DNA of 64,000 bases, taken from positions 124,001 through 188,000 of the forward strand of contig NZXU01000050.1 of assembly GCA_002698425.1 (NCBI GenBank), written 5' to 3'. Positions 34,344-42,853 of the stretch are shown here, piece by piece. Position 1 is the stretch's first letter. Each line of letters starts with the position of its first letter. A program made the translations under genes and the position numbers. The notes under the pieces are model-generated. The model was given only the letters and a program-made list of their open reading frames with translations. It was not told the DNA's origin and made no database searches. The stretch is from Ahrensia sp. (GTDB lineage Bacteria > Pseudomonadota > Alphaproteobacteria > Rhizobiales > Rhizobiaceae).

Positions 34344-35918
34344 TCAATTTCCGGTTTCTCCGCCGGAAAAAATGGCGCAGCCTTCGCCTCGGGGATCATG
34401 TGCACCGGAGACAGTGTTTTCGTCGATCTGGATAACTCCGGCCTGCCCCGCCAAGGGACTCTGCGGAGGGAGTCGCGAAAGGTCATGGCCGAGCGTCGCG
34501 AGTTTCTTCAGCGTCGGTTCGCCGGCGTCGACCTCGATCTTGAGGCTGTCACGGGTATCGGAGAAGGTCTTGCCCAACAGGAAGCGCGGCCTCTTGAGCG
34601 CTTCGGACGGGTCGAGACCGAAATCGATCAACCGCGTCAGCAGCAGGGCAAGCGTTTGCGGCTGCCCATCGGCACCTTGCGTCCCGTAAAGCAGGCATGG
34701 ACGACCACCCCGCGTTGCCAATCCGGGATTGAGCGTGTGGAACGGGCGCTTGCCGGGAGCGAGGCAATTGGGATGGGACCCGTCAACGGAGAAGGCTGCG
34801 CCACGATTGTTCCAGATAACGCCCGTGTCGCCGACAACGATGCCGCTGCCCCAGTCGAAATAGGTGCTCTGCAGGACGCTGGCGCAATTGCCCGCTTTAT
34901 CCACCGCGCCGAAATAAACCGTGTCGCCGGTGCGATAGTCATGCGGCCAAGGCATTGCGCGGTCGGGATCGATGGTGCCCGCCTTTTCTGCAAGCCACTC
35001 CGGAGAAAGGAAACGCTCGGTGTCGAGCGGCACGAAATCGGGATCCGCGATCGCGTCACGCTCAAGAAAGGCGCGCTTGATCGCTTCGATCACGTGGTGG
35101 AAATGAGCCGGCGTCTCCTCGCCCCATTTGCCAGCGTCGAACTGGTCGAGAATGCCCATGGTCATCAGTGTCGCGAGACCCTGTGTCGGCGGCGGCGGCC
35201 CGTGAAGCGTGACGCCGCGATAATCGACCGTGAGCGGCTTCACTTTTTGCGCCTGCGTCGCGGCCATGTCGTCATGCGTGACCGGCGAACCGAGCGCGCC
35301 GAGTTCCTTCGCCATGCGATGTGCGAGGTCCCCCTCGTAGAATTCGCGAACCCCGCCGCGCATAATCGCCTCAAGGCTCGCCGCCAGGTGCGGCTGGTGA
35401 AATATCTCGCCGGGCGCAGGCGCCGCCGGGCCCGGTTTGAACAAATCCGCAAATCCCGGCCACTGCGCGATCTCATCTGCACGAAAATCGAGCCAGAACG
35501 CCTGTGCCTTGGTGACGGGAAAGCCGGCTGCCGCGATCTCCGCCGCAGGCGCGACGAGATCCCCAAGCGATATCTCGCCCGCCCAGTTGCGGGCCGAATG
35601 GTCGAGCGCCTTTTCCCAGGCGGCGACCGCTCCCGCGGTGGTGATGGCGGATCCGGGGCCGCGGAGCGGTATCGGACCACTGGCTTTCACCGCCGCAGCG
35701 GCCTGCCCCAGTCCCAGAATGCAGTCGGCATTCCCCGCGCCGTCGGCGATCATCCAGACCGCATCACCGCCGAGCCCGCAAAAGTGAGGACAGACAACTG
35801 CCAGGACACCACCCATGGCGACAGCGGCCTCGATCGCATTGCCTCCGCGCTCCAGCACTTTTGCGCCGGCCGCGCTCGCCAGCGGGTGAGGACTCGTGAC
35901 CATGCCGGAGGACATCAT
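34344..35918 (-). CDS. Gamma-glutamyltransferase family protein
   Basis: A 524-residue Ntn-hydrolase of the gamma-glutamyltransferase family. The N-terminal half has GNAIEAAVAMGGVL and GLGGDAVWM; the nucleophile Thr lies in TGDTVYFGAVD; GSGIVVGDTGVIWNNRG and HTLNPGL follow. No signal peptide is seen, so it may act in the cytoplasm, as in YwrD-like members. It starts at ATG 35918, overlapping the permease stop by 4 bases, and is the last gene of the BMP importer operon. It may split a gamma-glutamyl or related amide bond of the imported compound. Confidence 0.85.
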   Translation of the reverse strand: MMSSGMVTSPHPLASAAGAKVLERGGNAIEAAVAMGGVLAVVCPHFCGLGGDAVWMIADGAGNADCILGLGQAAAAVKASGPIPLRGPGSAITTAGAVAAWEKALDHSARNWAGEISLGDLVAPAAEIAAAGFPVTKAQAFWLDFRADEIAQWPGFADLFKPGPAAPAPGEIFHQPHLAASLEAIMRGGVREFYEGDLAHRMAKELGALGSPVTHDDMAATQAQKVKPLTVDYRGVTLHGPPPPTQGLATLMTMGILDQFDAGKWGEETPAHFHHVIEAIKRAFLERDAIADPDFVPLDTERFLSPEWLAEKAGTIDPDRAMPWPHDYRTGDTVYFGAVDKAGNCASVLQSTYFDWGSGIVVGDTGVIWNNRGAAFSVDGSHPNCLAPGKRPFHTLNPGLATRGGRPCLLYGTQGADGQPQTLALLLTRLIDFGLDPSEALKRPRFLLGKTFSDTRDSLKIEVDAGEPTLKKLATLGHDLSRLPPQSPLAGQAGVIQIDENTVSGAHDPRGEGCAIFSGGETGN

Positions 35919-36838
35919 GCGAAGACTGCCTTGAGATCGGCCGGCATGGCGGAAGCCTTTCGGGCGAAGATGTGGCTGAGCACTAGCACCATAAGCACAA
36001 CAAGATAGGGGAACGTGCCGAGCAGGTGGGGCGAGAATTCGTAGCCTGCCGACTGGACGCGGAGGACCGAGACCTCGGCGAGGCCGAACAGCAGGCAGAC
36101 GGGCAGGACGAGGGCCGGCTTCCAGCGCGCCACGATGACGAGACCGACCGCCACGAGGCCGCGGCCCTTGGTCATTTCCTGCGCCCAGGTCTGCGTATAG
36201 TCGACGGACAGAACCGCGCCGCCAAAGCCGGCGAGAAGGCCGCCGACGACGATGGCCGTGACCCGCACCCGGGTCGCGTGAATGCCGTTTTCCGCTGCGA
36301 TGCGCGCGGATTCGCCGACGGCTTTCCATCTGAGCCCCGGACGCGTCTGCGCCAGCCACCACGCAACAAACACCACGGCAAGGACAGCCAGCGGGACCGC
36401 CATTGTCGCCTGCGCCAAGACCGCGCCGACGAAGGGAATTCCGTCGGTCAATGACGAGCCGAGGTTCGGCAGGGGCGTCACCTGATTGCCGACCAGCGCG
36501 CGGCCGAAGAAGGACGTGCCGCCGAGGGCGATCATCCAGACGGCGAGGCCGGAGCCGATCTGGTTGGCGCCCGCGCCGAGCACGAGCCCGGCATGGATAA
36601 GGGAAAGCGCCCCGCCGGCCAGGGCCCCCGCCATGAGCCCCAGCCACGGATTGCCCGTCGCGACACCGACGGCGAAGCCGACACAGGCGCCAGTCAGCAT
36701 CTCGCCCTCGACGCCGAGATTGATGATCCCGACACGTTGGGTCAGCGTTTCTCCCAGCGTGGCGAAAATCAGCGGGGTGGCGCCACGCAAGGTGGCGATG
36801 CACCAGGTCGCAAGCAGCGCGACGAAATCAGCGGTCAC
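35915..36838 (-). CDS. BMP-type ABC transporter permease (second)
   Basis: A 307-residue permease with about eight helices and the family pattern NLGVEGEMLTGACVGFAVG and FGGAVLSVDYTQTW. It pairs with the upstream permease to form the channel of a nucleoside/purine-type importer served by a BMP-family binding protein. It overlaps the upstream permease by 11 bases and the gamma-glutamyltransferase gene by 4 bases. Confidence 0.86.
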   Translation of the reverse strand: MTADFVALLATWCIATLRGATPLIFATLGETLTQRVGIINLGVEGEMLTGACVGFAVGVATGNPWLGLMAGALAGGALSLIHAGLVLGAGANQIGSGLAVWMIALGGTSFFGRALVGNQVTPLPNLGSSLTDGIPFVGAVLAQATMAVPLAVLAVVFVAWWLAQTRPGLRWKAVGESARIAAENGIHATRVRVTAIVVGGLLAGFGGAVLSVDYTQTWAQEMTKGRGLVAVGLVIVARWKPALVLPVCLLFGLAEVSVLRVQSAGYEFSPHLLGTFPYLVVLMVLVLSHIFARKASAMPADLKAVFA

Positions 36839-37862
36839 GATATGCCCTCCATCGAGCCAGCAGGCCAGGAACGGCGAGCGCCGTGGCGAAGAGCAGTCCC
36901 TGCATGATCACCGCGCTGGCCGCCGGAACCTTGGCGAAGAGCTGCAGCGCATCGCTGCCTGCCACCAGCGCGCCGACGAAAAGCGACACCGGCAGAATGA
37001 CGAGCGGCTGGTGGCGCGCAAGCCACGCAACGAGAAAGCCGGTCAGGCCGTAGCCCAGCGAAATCGTCGGTTGCAATCTGCCCTGGATCGCGGACACTTC
37101 GGCGATGCCCGCAATCCCCGCGATCGCCCCGCCGGCGCTCATCAACGCGACGACCCAGAAAGCGTAACTCAATCCGAACATCTCGCCGACCTTGCGGTTG
37201 CCGGCGAGGATGCGGATTTTTTGCGCCCATTTTCCGTGGTTGAAGAAGACATGCAGACCCGCCGCCAGCAGGATGCCGATCAGCAGCCCGAGATGAATCC
37301 GGGTGTCCGGCACCGCCGGCAGCACGGCGCCCTCCGGGAACTTCATCGTCGCGGGCCAGCCCTGGCTTGCCGGATCGCGCCAGGGGCCAAAGACCAAGGC
37401 GCTGACCAGTAGCACGCTCACATAGTTCATGAGCAGGGTGACGATGGTTTCGTTCACGTCCAGCCGGGCCCGGAGAATTCCCGGAATCCAGCCATAAAGG
37501 CCTCCGCCTACCGCCGCGGCGATGAGCATGAGGGGGATAAGCACGACGCCCGGCAGGCCAGGAGCCACCAGAACGATCCCCGTCCCGAAGATTGCGCCGG
37601 CATGGAGCTGGCCTTCCGCGCCAACCGATATCAGCCCGAGCCGGCCAGGTACCGCAATGGCGAGCGCGCAGAGCAGGATCGGCGTGGTCTTGGCAAATGT
37701 CTGCGAGACGGAATAGGCGTCGCCGACCGCATAGACCACGAGGCTGTAGAGCATGGCGAGGGGCGGCTTGCCGAGCGCAGCGAAGAAAGCGGCGGCAAGG
37801 AACAGGAAACAAAGGGCGGTTACCGTAACGGCGAAGACCGGAAGACGCGTGACGAGGTTCAT
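36828..37862 (-). CDS. BMP-type ABC transporter permease (first)
   Basis: A 344-residue permease with about nine hydrophobic helices and the family motif ISVGAEGQLHAGAIFGTG. Homologues serve nucleoside importers such as NupP. The start overlaps the ATPase stop by 4 bases (37859-37862). It and the next permease differ in length and sequence, so the channel is a heterodimer. Confidence 0.86.
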   Translation of the reverse strand: MNLVTRLPVFAVTVTALCFLFLAAAFFAALGKPPLAMLYSLVVYAVGDAYSVSQTFAKTTPILLCALAIAVPGRLGLISVGAEGQLHAGAIFGTGIVLVAPGLPGVVLIPLMLIAAAVGGGLYGWIPGILRARLDVNETIVTLLMNYVSVLLVSALVFGPWRDPASQGWPATMKFPEGAVLPAVPDTRIHLGLLIGILLAAGLHVFFNHGKWAQKIRILAGNRKVGEMFGLSYAFWVVALMSAGGAIAGIAGIAEVSAIQGRLQPTISLGYGLTGFLVAWLARHQPLVILPVSLFVGALVAGSDALQLFAKVPAASAVIMQGLLFATALAVPGLLARWRAYRDR

Positions 37863-39358
37863 GCCGCCTCGCTTACGATCGGCATGCCGGCCATGAGGGC
37901 GCCGATCCGATCGCGTGTCAGCGTGCCGTCATTTTTCTCGACCGACACGATCGCCCCCTCGCGGATCACCGCAATGCGATGGGCAGCGGCGAGGAGGTCG
38001 TCGAGATCCTCGGAGATCCAGAGAACCGCCGCGCCAGCCGCCGCCTGGGCGAAAATATGTTCATAGACCATCTCGATCGCGGCCAGATCCAGACCCATGG
38101 TCGGATAGCATGCAAGGATCGCAGGGCGCGGCGTGCCCAGTTCGCGGGCGGAAACGAGCTTCTGGAGATTTCCCCCGGAGAGCGTCCCGGCAGGCTTGCC
38201 GGGGATGGGCGGATTGACGTTGAATGTGTGCAGGAGCTCGATGCTCGTTCCGCTGGTTCGATTGCCCGCCGCAAGATCGCGCAGCGCGAGATTTTCGGCC
38301 AGCGACAGTTGCTCGACCGTCGCGTTTTCGCGCGGTTGTTCGGGAATGTAGCCCAGCCTCGTCGACAGCGTCTCGCCTGGCTGGCGCCGTGCGATCCGTT
38401 CGCCATCGAGCAGGACTTCTCCTTCCATGACGGGCCTGATGCCGGCGACGACTTCCGCGAGAAGCGTCTGGCCGTTGCCGGCGACACCGGCGACGCCGAC
38501 CACTTCTCCTCGACCTATGGTCAGTGTGACGTCGCGCAATTGCGCTCCGGATGCCTCTGCCGAAACATTCTTCAGGACGAGCCGGTCCACCCGATTTCGA
38601 ACGGGCTGCGGTGACGGCAGGTTCCGGTCGACCGTCTTGCCCATCATCAGCGTCACGATTTCCTGCATGGACCGTTTGCCGCGATGCGAGACATCGACGA
38701 TCGCGCCGCGTCGCATCACGGCGATACGGTCGGCGCAGGCCTCCACATCGCGCAGTTTGTGCGTGATCAGCACGACAGCGACGCCATCGGCCGCCAGTTG
38801 CCTGATGAAACCATGCAGCCGGTCCGTCTCGGCCGGGGTCAGGACCGAGGTCGGCTCGTCCAGAATGACGATCCGCGCCCGGATATTCAGGACTTTCACC
38901 AGTTCGACAATCTGCTGCTCGCCGACCGAGAGATCGTGGACGGCAGTCTCCGGATCGATTGCCGGGGCGAGTTCGCGCAGCTTCGCCAGCACATCCCCGG
39001 TCGCGCGATTGCGCGGGCTCTTCCAGAACGGGGTTTTCGGCCAGGCGAGCAGGAGGTTGTCGCGCACCGACAGTGCCGGCAGTTGCGAGAAATGCTGAAA
39101 GACCATGCCGATGCCCTGGCGCAGCGCATCCGCCGGGCCGGAAATCCCATCGGGACAATCCTTCACGGTAATCTTTCCGCTCGTCGGCGGGTAAACGCCG
39201 TAGAGAAGTTTCATCAGGGTGGATTTGCCGGCCCCGTTCTCGCCAAGCACGGCGAGGACCTCGCCGGAGCGGATTTCCAGCGAGGCGGCGTCGACGGCGA
39301 CGAGGTCACCGAAGTGCCTCGTCACCTTTTCGAAACGGGCCAGCACGTCCGCCATCAT
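37859..39358 (-). CDS. BMP-type ABC transporter ATP-binding protein
   Basis: A 499-residue double nucleotide-binding protein. Domain 1: Walker A GENGAGKST, signature LSVGEQQ, Walker B IVILDEPTSVL. Domain 2: Walker A region GVAGNGQTL, signature LSGGNLQK, and a Walker B region AILACYPTMGLD, degenerate as is usual for the second domain of this family. ATG 39358 overlaps the RidA-gene stop (TGATG). It energises the importer formed with the two permeases. Confidence 0.87.
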   Translation of the reverse strand: MMADVLARFEKVTRHFGDLVAVDAASLEIRSGEVLAVLGENGAGKSTLMKLLYGVYPPTSGKITVKDCPDGISGPADALRQGIGMVFQHFSQLPALSVRDNLLLAWPKTPFWKSPRNRATGDVLAKLRELAPAIDPETAVHDLSVGEQQIVELVKVLNIRARIVILDEPTSVLTPAETDRLHGFIRQLAADGVAVVLITHKLRDVEACADRIAVMRRGAIVDVSHRGKRSMQEIVTLMMGKTVDRNLPSPQPVRNRVDRLVLKNVSAEASGAQLRDVTLTIGRGEVVGVAGVAGNGQTLLAEVVAGIRPVMEGEVLLDGERIARRQPGETLSTRLGYIPEQPRENATVEQLSLAENLALRDLAAGNRTSGTSIELLHTFNVNPPIPGKPAGTLSGGNLQKLVSARELGTPRPAILACYPTMGLDLAAIEMVYEHIFAQAAAGAAVLWISEDLDDLLAAAHRIAVIREGAIVSVEKNDGTLTRDRIGALMAGMPIVSEAA

Positions 39359-39843
39359 CACGCCACCGCGAAGATCGCGTCGACTTCGACGGCGGCGCCC
39401 TGCGGCAATTGTGCGACGCCGACCGCGGTGCGCGCATGGGCCCCGACCTCCGGGCCGAAGACCGCGTGGAACAGGTCAGACGCACCGTTGATCACATGCG
39501 GCACCTGCAGAAAGTCAGGCGCGCAATGCACGAAACCACCGACCCGCACACAGGACTTCACCCGATTGAGGTCACCGTCGAGCGCTTCCCGAAGCGCGGC
39601 GATCAGGTTCAAGCCACAGATGCGCGCGGCCTTCTGGGCCGTTTCCAAATCGACCGCCTGGCCGACCTTGCCCTTGTAGACCATCGTTCCGTTCCACTCG
39701 CAGGTCTGGCCGGCGAGATAGATCACGTCGCCAAGGCGCTGCCAGGGCACGAAATTGGCGATCGGCCTTGGAACCTGCGGCAGTTCGATGCCGAGCCGGA
39801 CGAGCTGTTCTTCCGGCGTCGGGCTCACCTCCGACAGCGTCAT
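39358..39843 (-). CDS. RidA-family protein
   Basis: A 161-residue member of the RidA/YjgF/Rut-C family (GDVIYLAGQTCEWNG, ALREALDGDLNRVKSCVRVGGFV). RidA proteins hydrolyse reactive imines, and some subfamilies act in catabolic operons. It sits between the cysteine-hydrolase gene (4-base overlap at 39840-39843) and the ATPase gene. Pairing of a RidA and an isochorismatase-type hydrolase recalls RutC and RutB of pyrimidine breakdown, but the other rut genes are absent. Confidence 0.85.
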   Translation of the reverse strand: MTLSEVSPTPEEQLVRLGIELPQVPRPIANFVPWQRLGDVIYLAGQTCEWNGTMVYKGKVGQAVDLETAQKAARICGLNLIAALREALDGDLNRVKSCVRVGGFVHCAPDFLQVPHVINGASDLFHAVFGPEVGAHARTAVGVAQLPQGAAVEVDAIFAVA

Positions 39844-40652
39844 TTGCCACCGCCCCGCTCGGCATCGAGCGCATCATGAACCGCGTCCGACTTCGCGACG
39901 AAACCGAACAGGAGCTTCACATTGTAGAGCACCGCCTGGACGCAATAGTCCGGCGAGGTAGTCGCGGTGCAATCTTCCAGGAGGATCGTGTCATAGCCGA
40001 GGAACGTCGCATCCTCGAGCGTGGTCATGACGCACTGATCCATGTTGACGCCGGCGACCAGCAGCGTCTTGACGCCCAGATTGCGGAGCACCGCATCGGT
40101 TTCGCAGTCCCAGAACGCGCTGAAGCGGTGCTTGGTAATCTGGTGGTCGCCGTCGCCGGGATTGATCTCGTCGACGACCTCCGCACCCCAGCTGCCTTTC
40201 GCGATCACTTCGGACCGGGTGCCGGGCACGGGCCGGGCAAGATTCGTTTCATTGCCGTGAGGATTGTGGGCATGCTGCAGGGACGGCGCGATGTTCAGCA
40301 GGTCCTTGCGAACACCCCAATTGACCCAGACGACCGGGATCGCGGCTTCGCGGCATTTCCCGATCAGGCTCTTCAAGGGCGCGATCGGCTTGCGATTGGG
40401 GCTGACGTCGATGCCGCGCGAATGCATCCAACCGCCTTCGGTGCAGAAATCGTTCTGCATGTCGACGATCAGCAACGCGGTCTTGTTGGCGTCAATGGTG
40501 ACGGATTGCGGTTCGGCTTGCATGTGAAGCAGCCGCAGGGGCTTTGCCGGGCGGCTCATGTCGACATGGTTTTCGGTGACGAGCCAGCCCTGGCTCGCAT
40601 CCTGTCCCATCAAGACCGCTTCTTCGGCCACCGGTTTGGGCATGGTGCTCAT
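39840..40652 (-). CDS. Isochorismatase-family cysteine hydrolase
   Basis: A 270-residue hydrolase from ATG 40652 with GGAGG seven bases upstream. The catalytic Asp in IVDMQNDFC, Lys in KHRFSAFW and Cys in GVNMDQCVM are intact, and it resembles amidases such as RutB and N-carbamoylsarcosine hydrolases. The first ~50 residues are an extra segment before the core. It likely cleaves an amide or carbamoyl group of the imported compound. The longer frame upstream overlaps the binding-protein gene and is rejected. Confidence 0.83.
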   Translation of the reverse strand: MSTMPKPVAEEAVLMGQDASQGWLVTENHVDMSRPAKPLRLLHMQAEPQSVTIDANKTALLIVDMQNDFCTEGGWMHSRGIDVSPNRKPIAPLKSLIGKCREAAIPVVWVNWGVRKDLLNIAPSLQHAHNPHGNETNLARPVPGTRSEVIAKGSWGAEVVDEINPGDGDHQITKHRFSAFWDCETDAVLRNLGVKTLLVAGVNMDQCVMTTLEDATFLGYDTILLEDCTATTSPDYCVQAVLYNVKLLFGFVAKSDAVHDALDAERGGGK

Positions 40653-40707
40653 TGCGTTTCCTCCAGGAAGGGACGCGGCGGCGCGCAGTTGCGCCGCCGG
40701 GACAGGA

Positions 40708-41781
40708 TCAACTGGTCGAACCGACGACGCCCTCGACGAGGAAGTCCATCGTTTCGATGGCTTCCATGTCCATGACCTCGCCTTCCTCGACCTTTCCGCT
40801 TCCGTCCTGTGCAACGATCGGGCCAGACCAGATGTCGAAGGAGCCGGAGACGATCTCTTCCTTCTTCGCCAGCACCTTTTCGCGAACGTCCTCGGGAACG
40901 CCGTCGCCGAATGGATCGAGCACGGCAGCGCCACCGGCGAGGTCGCTTCGCACATGCGAGGGTTCCCATGTTCCGGCATGGATCTCCTCGACCATGTCCT
41001 TCATCATCGGACCCCAGTTCCACGATACGCCTGTCAGCCAGGCTTCGGGCGCCCGGTCCATGACGTTGACGTCCTTGCCGATCATGTAGACGCCGCGCTT
41101 GGCCGCGGTCTGGGCTATGGTGATCGGGCTGTCGACCTGTTCGGCGATCACGTCGATGCCTTCATCGGCGAAGGCATTGACGGCCTCGGCTTCCTTCTGC
41201 GGCTCCCACCAGCCGCCGGTCCACACAACCGTCACGGTCGCGTCCGGGTTGATCGACTGCGCGCCGAGGGTGAAGGCGTTGATAGAGCGGAATAGCTGTG
41301 GAATCTGGAACGCGCCGATGAATCCCAGCTTGCCGGATTTGGATTTCGCGCCGGCGACCATGCCTGCGAGATACATGCCGTCATCGCTGTCGGCCCAGTA
41401 AGTGCCGACATTTGCAGATGTTTTCAGCCCGCCGGCGTGGAGGAACTTAACGTCGGGATATTTCTCGCCGAGCGAAATGGCATAGTCGAGATAGCCGTAG
41501 CTGGTGGCAAAAATGATGCCGTGACCGGAATTGATCAGGCGCTCCATGACCTGCTCGACTTCCGCCGATTCGGGGATGTTCTCGAAGGCGGTCGTCTCGA
41601 TGCCTTCCAGGTTCTCTTCCAGATACTGCCGGCCGAGATCCATCGAGGTGTTGTATCCATAGTCGGCCGCCGGCCCGACATAGACGAAACCGATCTTCTT
41701 CATGTCGGGATCGGCCAGGGCCGGCGGCGCGAAGGCGATGGCCGCCGCGAATGCGGCAGAGAGGAGGTGCTTCAGGGTCAT
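40708..41781 (-). CDS. BMP-family ABC transporter substrate-binding protein
   Basis: A 357-residue periplasmic protein: a signal peptide ending at PALA-D, then the BMP/PnrA fold (IGFVYVGPAADYGYN, GIIFATSYGYLDY, YWADSDDGMYLAGMVAG, TVVWTGGWW). There is no lipobox Cys, unlike Gram-positive relatives. It is the first gene of the operon ending with the gamma-glutamyltransferase. BMP proteins usually bind nucleosides or other small solutes; this ligand is unknown. Confidence 0.88.
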   Translation of the reverse strand: MTLKHLLSAAFAAAIAFAPPALADPDMKKIGFVYVGPAADYGYNTSMDLGRQYLEENLEGIETTAFENIPESAEVEQVMERLINSGHGIIFATSYGYLDYAISLGEKYPDVKFLHAGGLKTSANVGTYWADSDDGMYLAGMVAGAKSKSGKLGFIGAFQIPQLFRSINAFTLGAQSINPDATVTVVWTGGWWEPQKEAEAVNAFADEGIDVIAEQVDSPITIAQTAAKRGVYMIGKDVNVMDRAPEAWLTGVSWNWGPMMKDMVEEIHAGTWEPSHVRSDLAGGAAVLDPFGDGVPEDVREKVLAKKEEIVSGSFDIWSGPIVAQDGSGKVEEGEVMDMEAIETMDFLVEGVVGSTS

Positions 41782-41806
41782 TGCGATATCCTCGCGGTTG
41801 AAGAAA

Positions 41807-41826
41807 TAGTAATTACACGTTTACTA
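41807..41826. promoter_or_regulatory. TetR-operator-like inverted repeat, proximal site
   Basis: The inverted repeat TAGTAA-N8-TTACTA lies 26 bases upstream of the binding-protein start, within an AT-rich promoter region. It is a perfect 6-bp half-site pair. A TetR-family gene is encoded just upstream, which makes this a good operator candidate. Confidence 0.6.
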
Positions 41827-41879
41827 AAGCAACCGGCGTGCCAGTTCATTCGCGGTCCGGCGCGCCTTGGCAGGCGAAA

Positions 41880-41899
41880 TAGTAAAAATCCATATACTA
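41880..41899. promoter_or_regulatory. TetR-operator-like inverted repeat, distal site
   Basis: TAGTAA-N8-ATACTA repeats the architecture of the site at 41807-41826 with one half-site mismatch. The two centres are 73 bases apart, close to seven helical turns, so both may be bound by the same regulator on one DNA face. Confidence 0.55.
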
Positions 41900-42027
41900 A
41901 AATGATTTGCGGGTGCGCCGGGCCGCAGCGATGCGCGTCGTCCCCCGTGCAGGCCCCGGGCAAACGCGCGCGGGATTGCACAGCGAATGATCACTTGCTG
42001 CACAAGCTTTCGGCGATTTGGGTGCGA

Positions 42028-42708
42028 TCAGGCCGCGTTTTCAGGCAGAAGAAACGCCTCGAGCATCTGACGGGCGAAGTCGTAATGCGTGGTCCGCCAG
42101 GCCTTTGAGGTGAGGTCTTCGTTCCAGATGACCGACAGCGTATAGGCGTTGGATTTGTGGAAATAGGACAGCGCCACCATCACCACGTAGAGGTGCAGGG
42201 CGTCGATCCCCGACCGGACGCACCCCGTTTGCTCGCCGCGCCGCAACAGCGTGTCGATGTGCTCCACGACCGGAGACGCGACCTTGGGCGTCGCGACCGA
42301 GTTTTTCAGGAAATCGCCTTCCATGAGGTTCTCGGCGGAGAGCAGCCGGATCAGTTCCGGGTGGTTGGCGAAATGGCCGAAGATGAAATCGAACATGGTC
42401 AGCAGGCCCTCGCGGGCATCAGCCGTCGAGACGTCCAGCTTGAGTTCCTCGGTGCGCAGCTCGCCCAGCACCTGTTCGAGCACGGCTACGTAGAGGCCGG
42501 CTTTGTCGTTGTAGTAGTGGTAGACCATGCGCGGCGTGACGCCGGCCGCGGAGCAGATCGTGTCGATGCGCGCGCCGGCGAAACCGTGTTGCGCGAACTG
42601 GTCGATCGCCGCACGCAGAATACGCTCGCGCGTCTCCGCGATATTGACCGCACGCGGGCCGGAGGGCGCGCCCATCCGCTTCTTTCGTGCCTGCACGATC
42701 CTCTCCAT
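42028..42708 (-). CDS. TetR-family transcriptional regulator
   Basis: A 226-residue regulator: N-terminal helix-turn-helix (RERILRAAIDQFAQHGFAG, then VTPRMVYHYYNDKAGLY) and a ligand-binding C-terminal domain. ATG 42708 is chosen because the upstream extension lacks protein character. It lies upstream of the BMP operon on the same strand, with two matching inverted repeats between. It is the likely regulator of that operon, probably relieved by the imported compound. Confidence 0.85.
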   Translation of the reverse strand: MERIVQARKKRMGAPSGPRAVNIAETRERILRAAIDQFAQHGFAGARIDTICSAAGVTPRMVYHYYNDKAGLYVAVLEQVLGELRTEELKLDVSTADAREGLLTMFDFIFGHFANHPELIRLLSAENLMEGDFLKNSVATPKVASPVVEHIDTLLRRGEQTGCVRSGIDALHLYVVMVALSYFHKSNAYTLSVIWNEDLTSKAWRTTHYDFARQMLEAFLLPENAA

Positions 42709-42853
42709 CTTCGCCCGAATCTGGTAGCCAGTCGGGGCGGTTGGCGCAAGACAACTCGCGGATTGATTGCGCAACGGGTGCCTGCGGAGCAAGCCAAGGC
42801 CGCGTCTTGCCGCTCTTCTTGTCCGTCAAGCATCAACAGACGTCCCAAGACGT

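Noticed and set aside
39358..40652. A rut pyrimidine-degradation operon
   Set aside because: RidA and isochorismatase-like proteins recall RutC and RutB, but RutA, RutD, RutE, RutF and RutG are absent and a gamma-glutamyltransferase and BMP importer are present instead.
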